Shown one piece after another: positions 44,679 to 56,660 of a DNA stretch of 64,000 bases. The translations under genes were made by a program, and so were the position numbers. Source of the DNA: Sphingomonas_E sp042693015 (GTDB lineage Bacteria > Pseudomonadota > Alphaproteobacteria > Sphingomonadales > Sphingomonadaceae); the NCBI RefSeq assembly GCF_042693015.1, contig NZ_CP170544.1:3844001-3908000 (forward strand). Direction: 5' to 3'. The notes under the pieces were generated by a model. It did no database searches. It saw nothing but the letters and a program-made list of their open reading frames with translations, and was not told the origin of the DNA. Position 1 is the stretch's first letter. Each line of letters begins with the position of its first letter.

Positions 44679-45989
44679 TCAATCCGCGCAGGCCCTCTCC
44701 AGCCGCCGCGCCCAAGGGCTCGCCGGTTTGCGCCCGACCCTCTCCGCCGCGATCGCCTGCGCCGCGGCGTGCATCCGCGCCCGTTGCGCCGCGTGTAGCG
44801 CCGTCAGCGATAATATGTCGCGCTGGGCATGCGACCCGCCAAACTGGTGAGCCACACCGCGAACCGCCAGCAGGGTCTCGGCTGCCTCACGATAGCGCTC
44901 CTCCGCAAAGGCGAGGAAAGCTGTGGCGATCGGCAATCCCACCTGCCGGGCGACCACCGCATTATCGTCATGCCCCTCGGACGCTTGCGTCAGCGCCGCG
45001 ACCGATCGCCGCGCCAGGTCCATCCGGCCCGCGCCGATATAGGCCATCACCGCATGGACATCGTTGAACGCATAATGCCGGTCCTCCAGCGTCCGCTCCC
45101 AGCACCGCGCCAACCCCGCGAAACGATCGCCGACATCGACACCGTCGAGGTGGAGCCGCCACAGCAAAGCCGACGCGTCGATCCATTCGAGGACGACGTC
45201 CGCATCCGCCACCGGCCGCACCCGATCGTCATACAACGCCAGCGCCGCCTGATGTTCGTTGCGGTCGAGATGGAGCAGCGCGAGGTGCCACCAATTATGG
45301 TAGGCAAAGCCATTGTCCGGCGACAGCGCCTCGCCATTGGCGAGCAGCCAGCCCATGCCATCGTCGACGTCGCCGCGCATCTCATGGACATGCGCGACGG
45401 CGTGGACGGCCCAGGCGTCCCGCGGCTCACGCCTCGTGGCTTCCTCGCCCATGACTCGCGCGCGGTCATAGTCGCCGCATTCCTCCATGCCGAAGGCCGC
45501 CATGCCGAGCACGGCATGATAACCGTCATCGCCCTCCGAAAAGGCCCTGAGCGCCTGGACCGGCGTGTCGCGGAGATCGGACGCGCGGCCGAGGAAGAAA
45601 TGGCCGACATGCGCCGACTGCAGCGCCACCAGATCGCGCGGATTGTCGCGCGCGATCCGCGTGAAGGCCGCGACGCCGCGGTTGATGCTGCCGTCGGCCC
45701 AGGCCGCAGCAGCGCGGAGCAGATCGCGCTCGCGGTCATTGCCGCCGCTGCCGGCCATATCCAGCGAACGCCGCACCTCGCCCAGATAGGCTCGATCAGT
45801 TTGCTGGACGAGGATCGCCGCCCGTGCGGCCCAGGCCGCAGTGAAACCGGGATCCTCCTCCAGCGCCTTGTCGAGCGCGGCAATCGGGTCGCCGCGATAG
45901 AGCCGCATCAGCAGCAGGGCTTCGTCATAATGTGCGAGCGCGGTCGGCGACGCCGTCGAAACGGCGTTGCCATATCGATCCTTCAGCAT
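44679..45989 (-). CDS. TPR protein resembling TTC38
   Basis: A 436-residue helical-repeat protein without signal peptide. TPR-like repeats run through the whole length. The characteristic segments are VHAVAHVHEMRGDVDDGMGWL and FAYHNWWHLALLHLDRNEHQAALALYDDRV, the pattern of the TTC38 family, which lacks a known reaction. It is the last gene of the leftward diiron/OsmC operon, 13 bases after the OsmC gene. It could be a scaffold or substrate-binding partner of these enzymes. Confidence 0.82.
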   Translation of the reverse strand: MLKDRYGNAVSTASPTALAHYDEALLLMRLYRGDPIAALDKALEEDPGFTAAWAARAAILVQQTDRAYLGEVRRSLDMAGSGGNDRERDLLRAAAAWADGSINRGVAAFTRIARDNPRDLVALQSAHVGHFFLGRASDLRDTPVQALRAFSEGDDGYHAVLGMAAFGMEECGDYDRARVMGEEATRREPRDAWAVHAVAHVHEMRGDVDDGMGWLLANGEALSPDNGFAYHNWWHLALLHLDRNEHQAALALYDDRVRPVADADVVLEWIDASALLWRLHLDGVDVGDRFAGLARCWERTLEDRHYAFNDVHAVMAYIGAGRMDLARRSVAALTQASEGHDDNAVVARQVGLPIATAFLAFAEERYREAAETLLAVRGVAHQFGGSHAQRDILSLTALHAAQRARMHAAAQAIAAERVGRKPASPWARRLERACAD

Positions 45990-46002
45990 CGAACATCCTC
46001 AC

Positions 46003-46566
46003 TCAGATGATCTCCAGCCGGCCGTTCATACGGATCGGCTGGTTGAGGTTGAAGAAGTTGGGCGACGTCTTCATCACCGCCTGGTGGATGGCCTGGAACT
46101 GCTCGGCCGTGCCGGGCCCGGCGATCCGCACCGTGTAATCGAGCTGGCGATAGCCCGGCGCCACAGCGTCATCGAGACCGAGGAAGCCGCGCAGATCGAG
46201 TTGCCCGTGCGTGTCGATCTCGACCGATGTCAGTTCGATGCCGTGGAGCGCCGCATTGGCGACATAGCCCACCATCATGCAGGCGTTGAGCGCCGTCATC
46301 AGCAGTTCCTGCGGGTTGGGCGCACTGTTCTGGCCCATCAGTTCCACAGGCTCATCGGCGACGATCTTGAAACGCCGATCGATCTGCTCGCCACCGAACT
46401 CATAGCTTTCGATCAGCGTCTCGCTGCGGGTCTGCCCGGTCCAGCGCGTCTTGACGCGAAAGCCGACAATGCCCCTGGCGGCATCGGCGCGGACATCGTC
46501 CACCACTTTTCCGAGCGCGGAAAGATCGAGCCCGTTGACGATATTGCGGGTCATCAGGTCTTCCAT
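46003..46566 (-). CDS. OsmC-family protein
   Basis: A 187-residue protein with the OsmC fold: EPVELMGQNSAPNPQELLMTALNACMMVGYVANAALHGIE matches the central helix with its cysteine. A second cysteine at the usual helix position is not evident, so thiol peroxidase activity is uncertain. OsmC and Ohr proteins reduce organic hydroperoxides. Here it lies 25 bases after the diiron gene, where it could detoxify a peroxide by-product (inference). Confidence 0.85.
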   Translation of the reverse strand: MEDLMTRNIVNGLDLSALGKVVDDVRADAARGIVGFRVKTRWTGQTRSETLIESYEFGGEQIDRRFKIVADEPVELMGQNSAPNPQELLMTALNACMMVGYVANAALHGIELTSVEIDTHGQLDLRGFLGLDDAVAPGYRQLDYTVRIAGPGTAEQFQAIHQAVMKTSPNFFNLNQPIRMNGRLEII

Positions 46567-46591
46567 GGTCTGTCTCCTTCAAAAGGGCTTG

Positions 46592-47503
46592 TCAGGAAAA
46601 GGCGGGCGCAATGCCGTCGAGCCGCGCGAGCGAGGCTGGCGAGATGTGCGACAGGGTTTCCCGGAACCGAGGATGCGCCATGCCGGAGCCGAGATAGGTC
46701 CACCGCGCCGCCTGATGCTGCTGCGCAACGGTTTCCGCCCGATGATCCGGCTTCAGCCAGCGTCCGGTCGCCTGCTCGAAAGCGGCGACGTTCAGTTCGG
46801 CCTGTGCGGCAAGGCCGCGGTCGATGAAGCTGCCGATCTCGAGATATTCGTCGAACGCATAAGTGATGCCGGCCTCGTATCGGCCTTCGGCCAGCGCCTC
46901 GACCATCATCGCGTCGAGCCGGGCGTGCTGGGCCTCCTCCATCCAGTGATGGCGCAGCAGGCTCTTGAACAGCGGATCAAGCGCCGCATTGTCACGAACG
47001 CTGTCCACATAATGGCTCTGCGTCATCCATTCGATCTGGAGGATGAGCAGCGCCACCGCGAGCGGATCGTGCCGCAGCACTTCCGCCCCGATCGCCTCGC
47101 TCGGACCGATGATCGCGCAGGGTGAGCCGAAGCCCCGCTCGAACGCGGCGTGGAAGCGCTTGAACAGCTGGATGTGCTTGGCTTCCTCGCCGGCGAACTG
47201 CAGCAGTGCACGAACGCGATAATCGTCGCCGTTCAACTGCGGCCGGGCGTGATCGAGCACGAACGGCAGCACGAACTCCTCCACCACGCCGAACATGCAG
47301 AGATATTCGTGCGCCCGGATATGGTTCAGGATCAGCCGTTCGCCGGCATCGAAGCCCGCCATCCGGTCGATGCGGGCCAGCGCCTCGGGCAGGAAGGGCC
47401 GCGTGAAATCGAGCGCGGCGGCGTCGCCGATGACATCATCGATCTGCCACGCCGCCTTCTGCGACGAGGCGAGCACGGCTTCATAATTATGCTGGTGGTA
47501 CAT
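46592..47503 (-). CDS. Ferritin-like diiron protein (AurF-like oxygenase candidate)
   Basis: A 303-residue helical protein. A full four-helix diiron ligand set can be read: Glu66 in AHEYL, Glu107 and His110 in EEAKH, Glu158 in IEWM, and Glu190 and His193 in EEAQH. This spacing is that of AurF-type N-oxygenases and related diiron enzymes rather than ferritins. The ATG at 47501-47503 is chosen because the long frame upstream of it has no helical or family character. It sits between the 35-residue peptide gene and the OsmC gene. Confidence 0.78.
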   Translation of the reverse strand: MYHQHNYEAVLASSQKAAWQIDDVIGDAAALDFTRPFLPEALARIDRMAGFDAGERLILNHIRAHEYLCMFGVVEEFVLPFVLDHARPQLNGDDYRVRALLQFAGEEAKHIQLFKRFHAAFERGFGSPCAIIGPSEAIGAEVLRHDPLAVALLILQIEWMTQSHYVDSVRDNAALDPLFKSLLRHHWMEEAQHARLDAMMVEALAEGRYEAGITYAFDEYLEIGSFIDRGLAAQAELNVAAFEQATGRWLKPDHRAETVAQQHQAARWTYLGSGMAHPRFRETLSHISPASLARLDGIAPAFS

Positions 47504-47529
47504 GGTGAATTGTCCCGTCGGGGGGAATT

Positions 47530-47637
47530 TCAGGCAAAGGGAAGTGCCGCGGATGCGACCGCGATGGTGCTGCACATCAGGGCCAGGACGGCCGTGAGCA
47601 GTCGCAGCGCCGGGAAGCTGTTGCTGGGCATCGTCAT
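47530..47637 (-). CDS. 35-residue exported or membrane peptide
   Basis: A short gene starting MTMPSNSFPALRLLT and ending VASAALPFA. The centre is a single hydrophobic helix (LLTAVLALMCSTIAVA), so it is either a signal-peptide-like secreted peptide or a membrane peptide. GTGGAG precedes the start; a second ATG at 47631 has better spacing (33 residues). It is the first gene of the operon, 26 bases before the diiron gene. No known family is recognised. Confidence 0.6.
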   Translation of the reverse strand: MTMPSNSFPALRLLTAVLALMCSTIAVASAALPFA

Positions 47638-47644
47638 TCTCCAC

Positions 47645-47667
47645 AAGGATCCGGGTAAGGATCGGGT
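47645..47667. promoter_or_regulatory. Direct repeats, possible SARP binding site
   Basis: AAGGATCCGGGT (47645-47656) and AAGGATCGGGT (47657-47667) are tandem copies with a 12-base period. SARP-type activators bind direct repeats spaced about one helix turn. The site is just upstream of the peptide gene, on the side facing the divergent SARP-like regulator. No good -35/-10 pair is visible for the leftward operon, which fits activator dependence. Confidence 0.4.
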
Positions 47668-47721
47668 GAGCGCAGCTATGCCGGGCAAGAGTGGAAACGA
47701 GCGTTGTAACGGCCGTGTTAA

Positions 47722-47750
47722 TTGTCGTGAGAGCGGGCTTCTGGTAAATT
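47722..47750 (+). promoter_or_regulatory. Promoter of the SARP-hydrolase gene (leaderless transcript)
   Basis: TTGTCG (47722-47727) and TAAATT (47745-47750) are separated by 17 bases. The start codon at 47758 is only seven bases after the -10 box, so the transcript probably begins at or next to ATG. Confidence 0.6.
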
Positions 47751-47757
47751 TCCACGG

Positions 47758-49335
47758 ATGCAAGACATGCAGCCCGCCGTGGCGCTCGACATTCTGGGGC
47801 CGATGGCGCTCCGGCGCGGCAGCATTTCTGTCGATCTTCCATCCTCCAAGAAGACACGGGCACTTCTCGCTTATTTGACTGTGAGCGATCGGCCGGTACG
47901 ACGCGAGCGACTTTGCAGCATGTTGTGGGACGTGCCCGACGATCCCCGCGGCGCGCTGCGCTGGAGCCTCTCCAAGCTGCGCGGCGTGATCGACGACGCG
48001 GATGATTGCCGGCTTGTCGCCGACCGCGAGACCGTGCGGGTCGAATGCGCGGCGCTCCACGTCGACTGGCGCGAGCTCAAGGCTTTTGCGGATACCGACA
48101 TCAGAAAAGCCGATACCGCGGCGCTCGAACAGGCCGCCCGGTGGGATGGCGAGTTTCTGGAAGGGCTCGAACTCCCGCGCTGCGACGACTATCAGGCCTG
48201 GCTGGTCGCCATGCGGGAGGACGTCCGCAAATGGCAAACCGCGATCCTGCGCGAACTGGTCGGCAGGCCGATCGCGCCCGACGAGGCGCTGGAACTCGCG
48301 CGGCGATGGACCTTGCTCGACCCCTTCGACTCGCTTGCCCGCGTCGCCCTGATCGAACTGCTGGACAAGACCGGACGGCGCAACGAGGCGGCGCAGCAGC
48401 GCGAACTTGCCGGCCGCAGGCTCGACGAGGCATCCGTGCCCCGCCCCGCCTTACTCTCGGAAGCGGCGCCCGCGCCCACACCGGATGAAGCGGACGATCT
48501 GCCACCGCAGATCATCCGCTTCTGCAAGGCGTCCGACGGCACCGGCCTGGCCTATTCGGAAACCGGCAGCGGCCCGCCGCTGGTCAAGACCGCCAATTGG
48601 CTCAATCATCTGGAGTATGATTGGGATAGCCCGATCTGGCGCCACTGGCTGAAGGCGATCGTCCCGCATTGGCGGCTGATCCGCTATGACGAGCGCGGCA
48701 ACGGCCTGTCGGACTGGAACACGGCCGACATTTCCTTCGACGCCTTCGTCGATGATCTCGCCAGCGTGGTCGATGCGGCGGGGCTCGAACGCTTCGACCT
48801 GCTCGGCATCTCGCAAGGCTGCAGCGTCTCGATCGCTTATGCGATCCTCCATCCCGAACGCGTCCGCCATCTCGTCCTCTATGGCGGCTATGCGGCGGGC
48901 TGGAAGATCCGTGCTTCACCCGGCGAGATCGAGCGGCGCGAGGCAATGGTGACGCTGACCAGGGAAGGCTGGGGCCAGAACAATCCCGCCTTCCGGCAGA
49001 TGTTCACGACACTGTTCTTCCCGGAAGGGTCGCAGGATGAAATCCATTGGTTCAATGAATTGCAGCGCCGATCGACGTCGCCCGAAAACGCCGTCCGGCT
49101 GCAACGCGCCTTCGCCGAAATCGACGTGCGCGATCTGCTTGCGAAAGTGACGGTGCCGACCCTGGTGCTCCATGCACGCGATGACGCCGTCATTCCCTTC
49201 TCCGCCGGCCGCGGACTGGCGACCAATATTCCGGGTGCCGAGTTTGTTGCGCTCGAAAGCCGCAATCACCTGCTCCTGGAGGGAGAACCCGCATGGTCGC
49301 GGGCGATCGACAGCATCAGGGCATTTCTGAGCTGA
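47758..49335 (+). CDS. SARP-like transcriptional regulator fused to an alpha/beta hydrolase
   Basis: A 525-residue fusion. Residues 7-100 form an OmpR/SARP-type winged helix (LDILGPMALRRG, KKTRALLAYLTV, RERLCSMLWDVPDDPRGALRWSLSKLR). Residues about 103-225 are a helical bacterial transcriptional activation (BTAD) domain. After a proline-rich linker (about 226-250), residues 252-525 are an alpha/beta hydrolase with an intact triad: Ser352 in GISQG, Asp475 or Asp476 in HARDDAVIP and His504 in SRNHLLLEG. The hydrolase may act on, or merely bind, the inducing molecule. It is divergent from the peptide-diiron-OsmC-TPR operon and probably controls it. Confidence 0.88.
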   Translation: MQDMQPAVALDILGPMALRRGSISVDLPSSKKTRALLAYLTVSDRPVRRERLCSMLWDVPDDPRGALRWSLSKLRGVIDDADDCRLVADRETVRVECAALHVDWRELKAFADTDIRKADTAALEQAARWDGEFLEGLELPRCDDYQAWLVAMREDVRKWQTAILRELVGRPIAPDEALELARRWTLLDPFDSLARVALIELLDKTGRRNEAAQQRELAGRRLDEASVPRPALLSEAAPAPTPDEADDLPPQIIRFCKASDGTGLAYSETGSGPPLVKTANWLNHLEYDWDSPIWRHWLKAIVPHWRLIRYDERGNGLSDWNTADISFDAFVDDLASVVDAAGLERFDLLGISQGCSVSIAYAILHPERVRHLVLYGGYAAGWKIRASPGEIERREAMVTLTREGWGQNNPAFRQMFTTLFFPEGSQDEIHWFNELQRRSTSPENAVRLQRAFAEIDVRDLLAKVTVPTLVLHARDDAVIPFSAGRGLATNIPGAEFVALESRNHLLLEGEPAWSRAIDSIRAFLS

Positions 49336-49448
49336 GCGCGGGCTATCGATGAGCGTCGTCGATCGACAATTGGCGCGCGCCGTTGGCACGGGTGATCGGG
49401 CCCGGAAGCTTGGCGCTTGGGCCTGGGATGAGGATGAGGGATATTTGT

Positions 49449-49525
<77 letters not shown>

Positions 49526-49620
49526 CCAACGAGATCGGCCGCACGAGGCGGCCGATATGTCCCTCCTTATGGGAGGGATTATGAATGGGTTCTGGATCCG
49601 TGCGTTTGCGCTGGCTTCAA

Positions 49621-49738
49621 AGCCTGGCGACGACCTACTCTTCCATTGCTTAAGCAATAGTACCATCGGCGCAGTCTGGTTTCACGGCCGAGTTCGGGAT
49701 GGGATCGGGTGGGTCACAGACGCTATGGCCACCAAGCT
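49621..49738 (-). rRNA. rrf: 5S ribosomal RNA
   Basis: About 118 bases. The minus strand contains CCCGATCCCATCCCGAACTC and the terminal helix sequences around CTTGGTGGCC and GTCGCCAGGC. Ends are accurate to a few bases. It lies between 23S rRNA and tRNA-fMet. Confidence 0.92.
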
Positions 49739-49874
49739 ATGGAGCCAGCGCAATTGGGTGTCCCGTCAGAGTATCTGGCGGGTTCCGTGCAGGGATTTGG
49801 GTTAGAAATCGATATTACTGTTGCTGTGAGATTATCCACATCAGCGCTGTCGTTGATGGTGGGACTCTCTAGTG

Positions 49875-52670
<2,796 letters not shown>

Positions 52671-53014
52671 GAGTCCACACCACCAACGACAGCGCTGACA
52701 AATCAGCACCACAATCGGCGATATGGATAATCGCTCAGCAATAGTAATCAATTGTAATGGCCACGGATCTCTCTTCCCGAAAGAAAAGAAGCCCATGCCA
52801 CCACGGCATCGATTTCTAGAACCCATTCACAATGTCAAAGATGGAGCAATCATGCTCCGTTCCCGGTTCAAACCGGAAAATGATGTCTTCATTCCTGGAG
52901 ATATTCGATGATCCACAATCGCTCACAGCTTCGCGCGAAAGCGCCCCTTCGGCTGCTCCGCAGCCTCGGGAGTTTTGCTAAAAATCATGCCCCGCATGAT
53001 TTTTTACGCAAAAC
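52671..53014 (-). other. Internal transcribed spacer between tRNA-Ala and 23S rRNA
   Basis: These 344 bases hold no gene. Read leftward they contain a nested hairpin at the tRNA-Ala 3' end (52971-53015), a GGCTGC/GCAGCC hairpin (52951-52965), and a GGAGCA/TGCTCC hairpin (52843-52858) just before TTTGACATTGTG. The last sequence resembles boxA antitermination signals before 23S genes, but only weakly. Confidence 0.5.
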
Positions 53015-53015
53015 T
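52971..53015 (-). repeat. Nested perfect hairpin abutting tRNA-Ala
   Basis: The outer arms AGTTTTGC (52971-52978) and GCAAAACT (53008-53015) enclose inner arms AAAAATCATGC (52980-52990) and GCATGATTTTT (52994-53004) with a CCC loop. All pairs are perfect. The outer arm includes the last base of tRNA-Ala. It may guide 3' processing of the tRNA or be an inserted palindrome. Confidence 0.7.
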
Positions 53016-53090
53016 GGTGGAGCCTATCGGGATCGAACCGATGACCTGATGCTTGCAAAGCAACCGCTCTCCCAGCTGAGCTAAGGCCCC
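53015..53090 (-). tRNA. tRNA-Ala (TGC)
   Basis: Read leftward from GGGGCCT to the encoded CCA. The anticodon loop CTTTGCAAG gives TGC. The acceptor stem pairs with one G-U. It stands in the 16S-23S spacer after tRNA-Ile, the standard order. Confidence 0.96.
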
Positions 53091-53111
53091 TTGGGGTGAG
53101 GATCGTCGCGC

Positions 53112-53188
<77 letters not shown>

Positions 53189-53387
53189 CAACGCGAAGCC
53201 CGACCGACCTCGAAAGGCCGCGGACGCGGAAGGCCGCTCAGGCGTTCAGCTTTTACCGATCGATGCACCCAAAGGCGCGATCGATCAGCAAGCTGATCTC
53301 CAGGATGAAGGGACATGAGGACGGCGGCGATGTTCTTTAGAAAGAGGAGAAGCTCTTCTCTCGTCTAGCAAGAGCGCTTTCTCGTCC

Positions 53388-54884
<1,497 letters not shown>

Positions 54885-55182
54885 ATGTCCAACCTAATCG
54901 GGGGAAAACCCAACCAAGCCGGCATTTCAAGGAGCCGTTCCTGCACAATATACATGGTATATGCATATTAGGACATGGAACGACTTAGCTTTAACCGATC
55001 CTCCGACGCCTTGAAGCCGCCAGAAACCGGAGCCGCCGCCCACATGTCCCTTCATCATTCCAACTATGAGAAAGAGCGAAAAATACGGACGCCTGATCTT
55101 CCCCCATTTACCGGGGTGACCGGGCGCCTGCTTTTTTGCGACCGCTGCTAGAACCGTGTGGCTCTCCGCTGCGGTGAAGGGG
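54885..55182 (-). other. rrn leader region
   Basis: About 290 bases between the rrn promoter and 16S rRNA. It contains AT-rich palindromic stretches near 54948-54972 that likely take part in pre-16S processing stems. No gene is supported. Confidence 0.6.
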
Positions 55183-55211
55183 CTTCTATGGGGGACCGCC
55201 CGATGCGTCAA
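55183..55211 (-). promoter_or_regulatory. rrn operon promoter
   Basis: TTGACG (55211-55206) and TAGAAG (55188-55183) on the minus strand with a 17-base gap. The sequence upstream (55212-55275) is strongly AT-rich with A/T runs, like an UP element. The GC-rich segment after the -10 box (CCCC) resembles the discriminator of stringently controlled promoters. Confidence 0.75.
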
Positions 55212-55476
55212 CAGCATTTTGCAATTTTGTTGCGTGATCCAATCAAATATCTGAAAAATAACGGTAATTATCATTGCGGCGCGACGACAATGGCTTTGAG
55301 GTGCCCACAGCGACCATCCCCATAATCACCTATCGAGATCGTCGCCGGAGCCCATCGATCGGGCGGAATGCCGCATCCACAGCGGCTTTTTGCTGCACCA
55401 GCCAGATTCGCGAATCTCGGCGACTTCGATTCGACACCATCGAATCGCAACGGCGGAAATCCGCCATTCCGATCGA
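55212..55476. other. Spacer between rrn promoter and CBS gene
   Basis: No gene is supported. It contains the AT-rich UP-like stretch and, near 55452-55465, a GGCGG/CCGCC hairpin 12 bases after the CBS gene stop that may serve as a weak terminator without T-tract. Confidence 0.4.
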
Positions 55477-55905
55477 TCAGGCGTTCTGGATATAGTCGCG
55501 CATAGCCGTCGCCTCGGCTTCGATCCGATCGATCCGCGCCTTCACCAGATCGCCGATCGACACGAAGCCGACGAGTTGCCCATTTTCGACAACGGGCAGA
55601 TGGCGAATACGCCGCTTGGTCATCAGCGACAGGGCATGGAGAATGGGCATCGACCCTTCGATGGTGATGGCCGGCGCCGTCATCACCTTCTCCACCGGCC
55701 AATCGAGCATCGCTGCCCCGTCAGTCTGCAGATGATAGATGATGTCGCGTTCGGACAATATGCCCGCGACCCCGCCGTCATCGATTACCGGCACCGCGCC
55801 GATGCGCTTCGTCGCGATCAACGCCACGACCTCCGCCACCCGCGTCCCCGCCGATACGCTGATGACATCATGGCCCTTGCCACCGAGTATCGTCGCGATC
55901 GTCAT
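55477..55905 (-). CDS. Two-CBS-domain protein
   Basis: A 142-residue protein made of a tandem CBS pair: AEVVALIATKRIGAVPVIDDGGVAGILSERDII (first) and ILHALSLMTKRRIRHLPVVENGQLVGFVSIGDLVK (second). CBS pairs sense adenosine nucleotides. The ATG at 55903-55905 follows AAGGAGG. A longer frame upstream is not supported. Stand-alone CBS proteins of this size are common in alphaproteobacteria. Confidence 0.9.
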   Translation of the reverse strand: MTIATILGGKGHDVISVSAGTRVAEVVALIATKRIGAVPVIDDGGVAGILSERDIIYHLQTDGAAMLDWPVEKVMTAPAITIEGSMPILHALSLMTKRRIRHLPVVENGQLVGFVSIGDLVKARIDRIEAEATAMRDYIQNA

Positions 55906-55992
55906 CTCCGCCTCCTTGCTGCGATGCCCTAGAGGGCGATCTGATGCCGCCTCATGCTTGATGAAAACACGCCAAGCGCCCAAATGGAAGCG

Positions 55993-56280
55993 ATGAGCGA
56001 CCATAAACCCGTGCTTTCCGATCCCGCCCGCGCCGCCATCGCCTGGAAGCGATACTGGCGGCTGATGCGGTGGATGATCCTCGCCGCGATCGCCGCGGTC
56101 GCAGGGGCGCTCTATTATCTGCATGTCGACGGCGGACTGGTGACAGTCCACATGATCATCGCGACGGTGGCGGGCGTCGGCTTCTCCGTCCTGCTCGGCG
56201 CGGCGCTGATGCTGCTGGTGTTCATGAGCTCGGGCTCCGGCCATGACGAGGATGCCGGCGGTAAGAGCGATCGGCAATGA
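55993..56280 (+). CDS. Small inner-membrane protein
   Basis: A 95-residue protein with two membrane helices (about residues 27-45 and 55-80) and a hydrophilic tail (GSGHDEDAGGKSDRQ). ATG at 55984 or 55954 would add up to 13 residues. Its stop overlaps the thioesterase start (ATGA), so the two are co-translated. I recognise no family. Confidence 0.72.
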   Translation: MSDHKPVLSDPARAAIAWKRYWRLMRWMILAAIAAVAGALYYLHVDGGLVTVHMIIATVAGVGFSVLLGAALMLLVFMSSGSGHDEDAGGKSDRQ

Positions 56281-56660
56281 CCGGGCAGAGTGCGGCGCGG
56301 CGCGACCCGATCCTGCGCGTGATGCCGAGCCCCGGCGACATCAATTCCAACGGCCATATCTTCGGCGGCTGGGTGCTGAGCCAGATGGACATCGCCGGCG
56401 GCATCGTCGCGCATCGCGAAGCCCAGGGCGCCACGGCGACGGTGGCGATCGATTCCATGGCCTTCATCGCGCCGATCCTGCTGCGCGACGTGATCTCGGT
56501 CTATGCCGAGGTCGAGCGGCGCGGCCGCACCTCGCTCGGCATCCGCATCGAGGTGATCGCAACGCGGGATCGCGGCGCGACCGAAGTGAAGGTGACCGAG
56601 GGGCTGTTCACTTTCGTCGCGCTCGACGAGAATCATCGTCCGCGGCTCTTGCCGGCCTGA
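56277..56660 (+). CDS. Acyl-CoA thioesterase, YciA-like hotdog protein
   Basis: A 127-residue single hotdog domain. DINSNGHIFGGWVLSQMDIAGGIVAHR contains the catalytic aspartate and helix typical of YciA/BFIT thioesterases, followed by VAIDSMAFIAPILLRDVISVYAEV. Such enzymes hydrolyse a range of acyl-CoAs in the cytoplasm. It is coupled to the small membrane protein gene and ends one base before the convergent DUF4139 gene. Confidence 0.9.
   Translation: MTGQSAARRDPILRVMPSPGDINSNGHIFGGWVLSQMDIAGGIVAHREAQGATATVAIDSMAFIAPILLRDVISVYAEVERRGRTSLGIRIEVIATRDRGATEVKVTEGLFTFVALDENHRPRLLPA

Noticed and set aside
46592..47863. A 423-residue version of the diiron protein starting near 47863
   Set aside because: The extra 120 N-terminal residues are Cys/His/Pro-rich without structure, cross the regulator start and overlap the peptide gene in another frame.
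48101..48505. Arg-rich frame opposite the SARP-hydrolase gene
   Set aside because: It is an antisense shadow with no ribosome binding site or motif.
49336..49448. Factor-independent terminator after the rrn operon
   Set aside because: Only short GC-rich pairings (GGCCC/GGGCC) are present and no T-tract follows, so no terminator is called.
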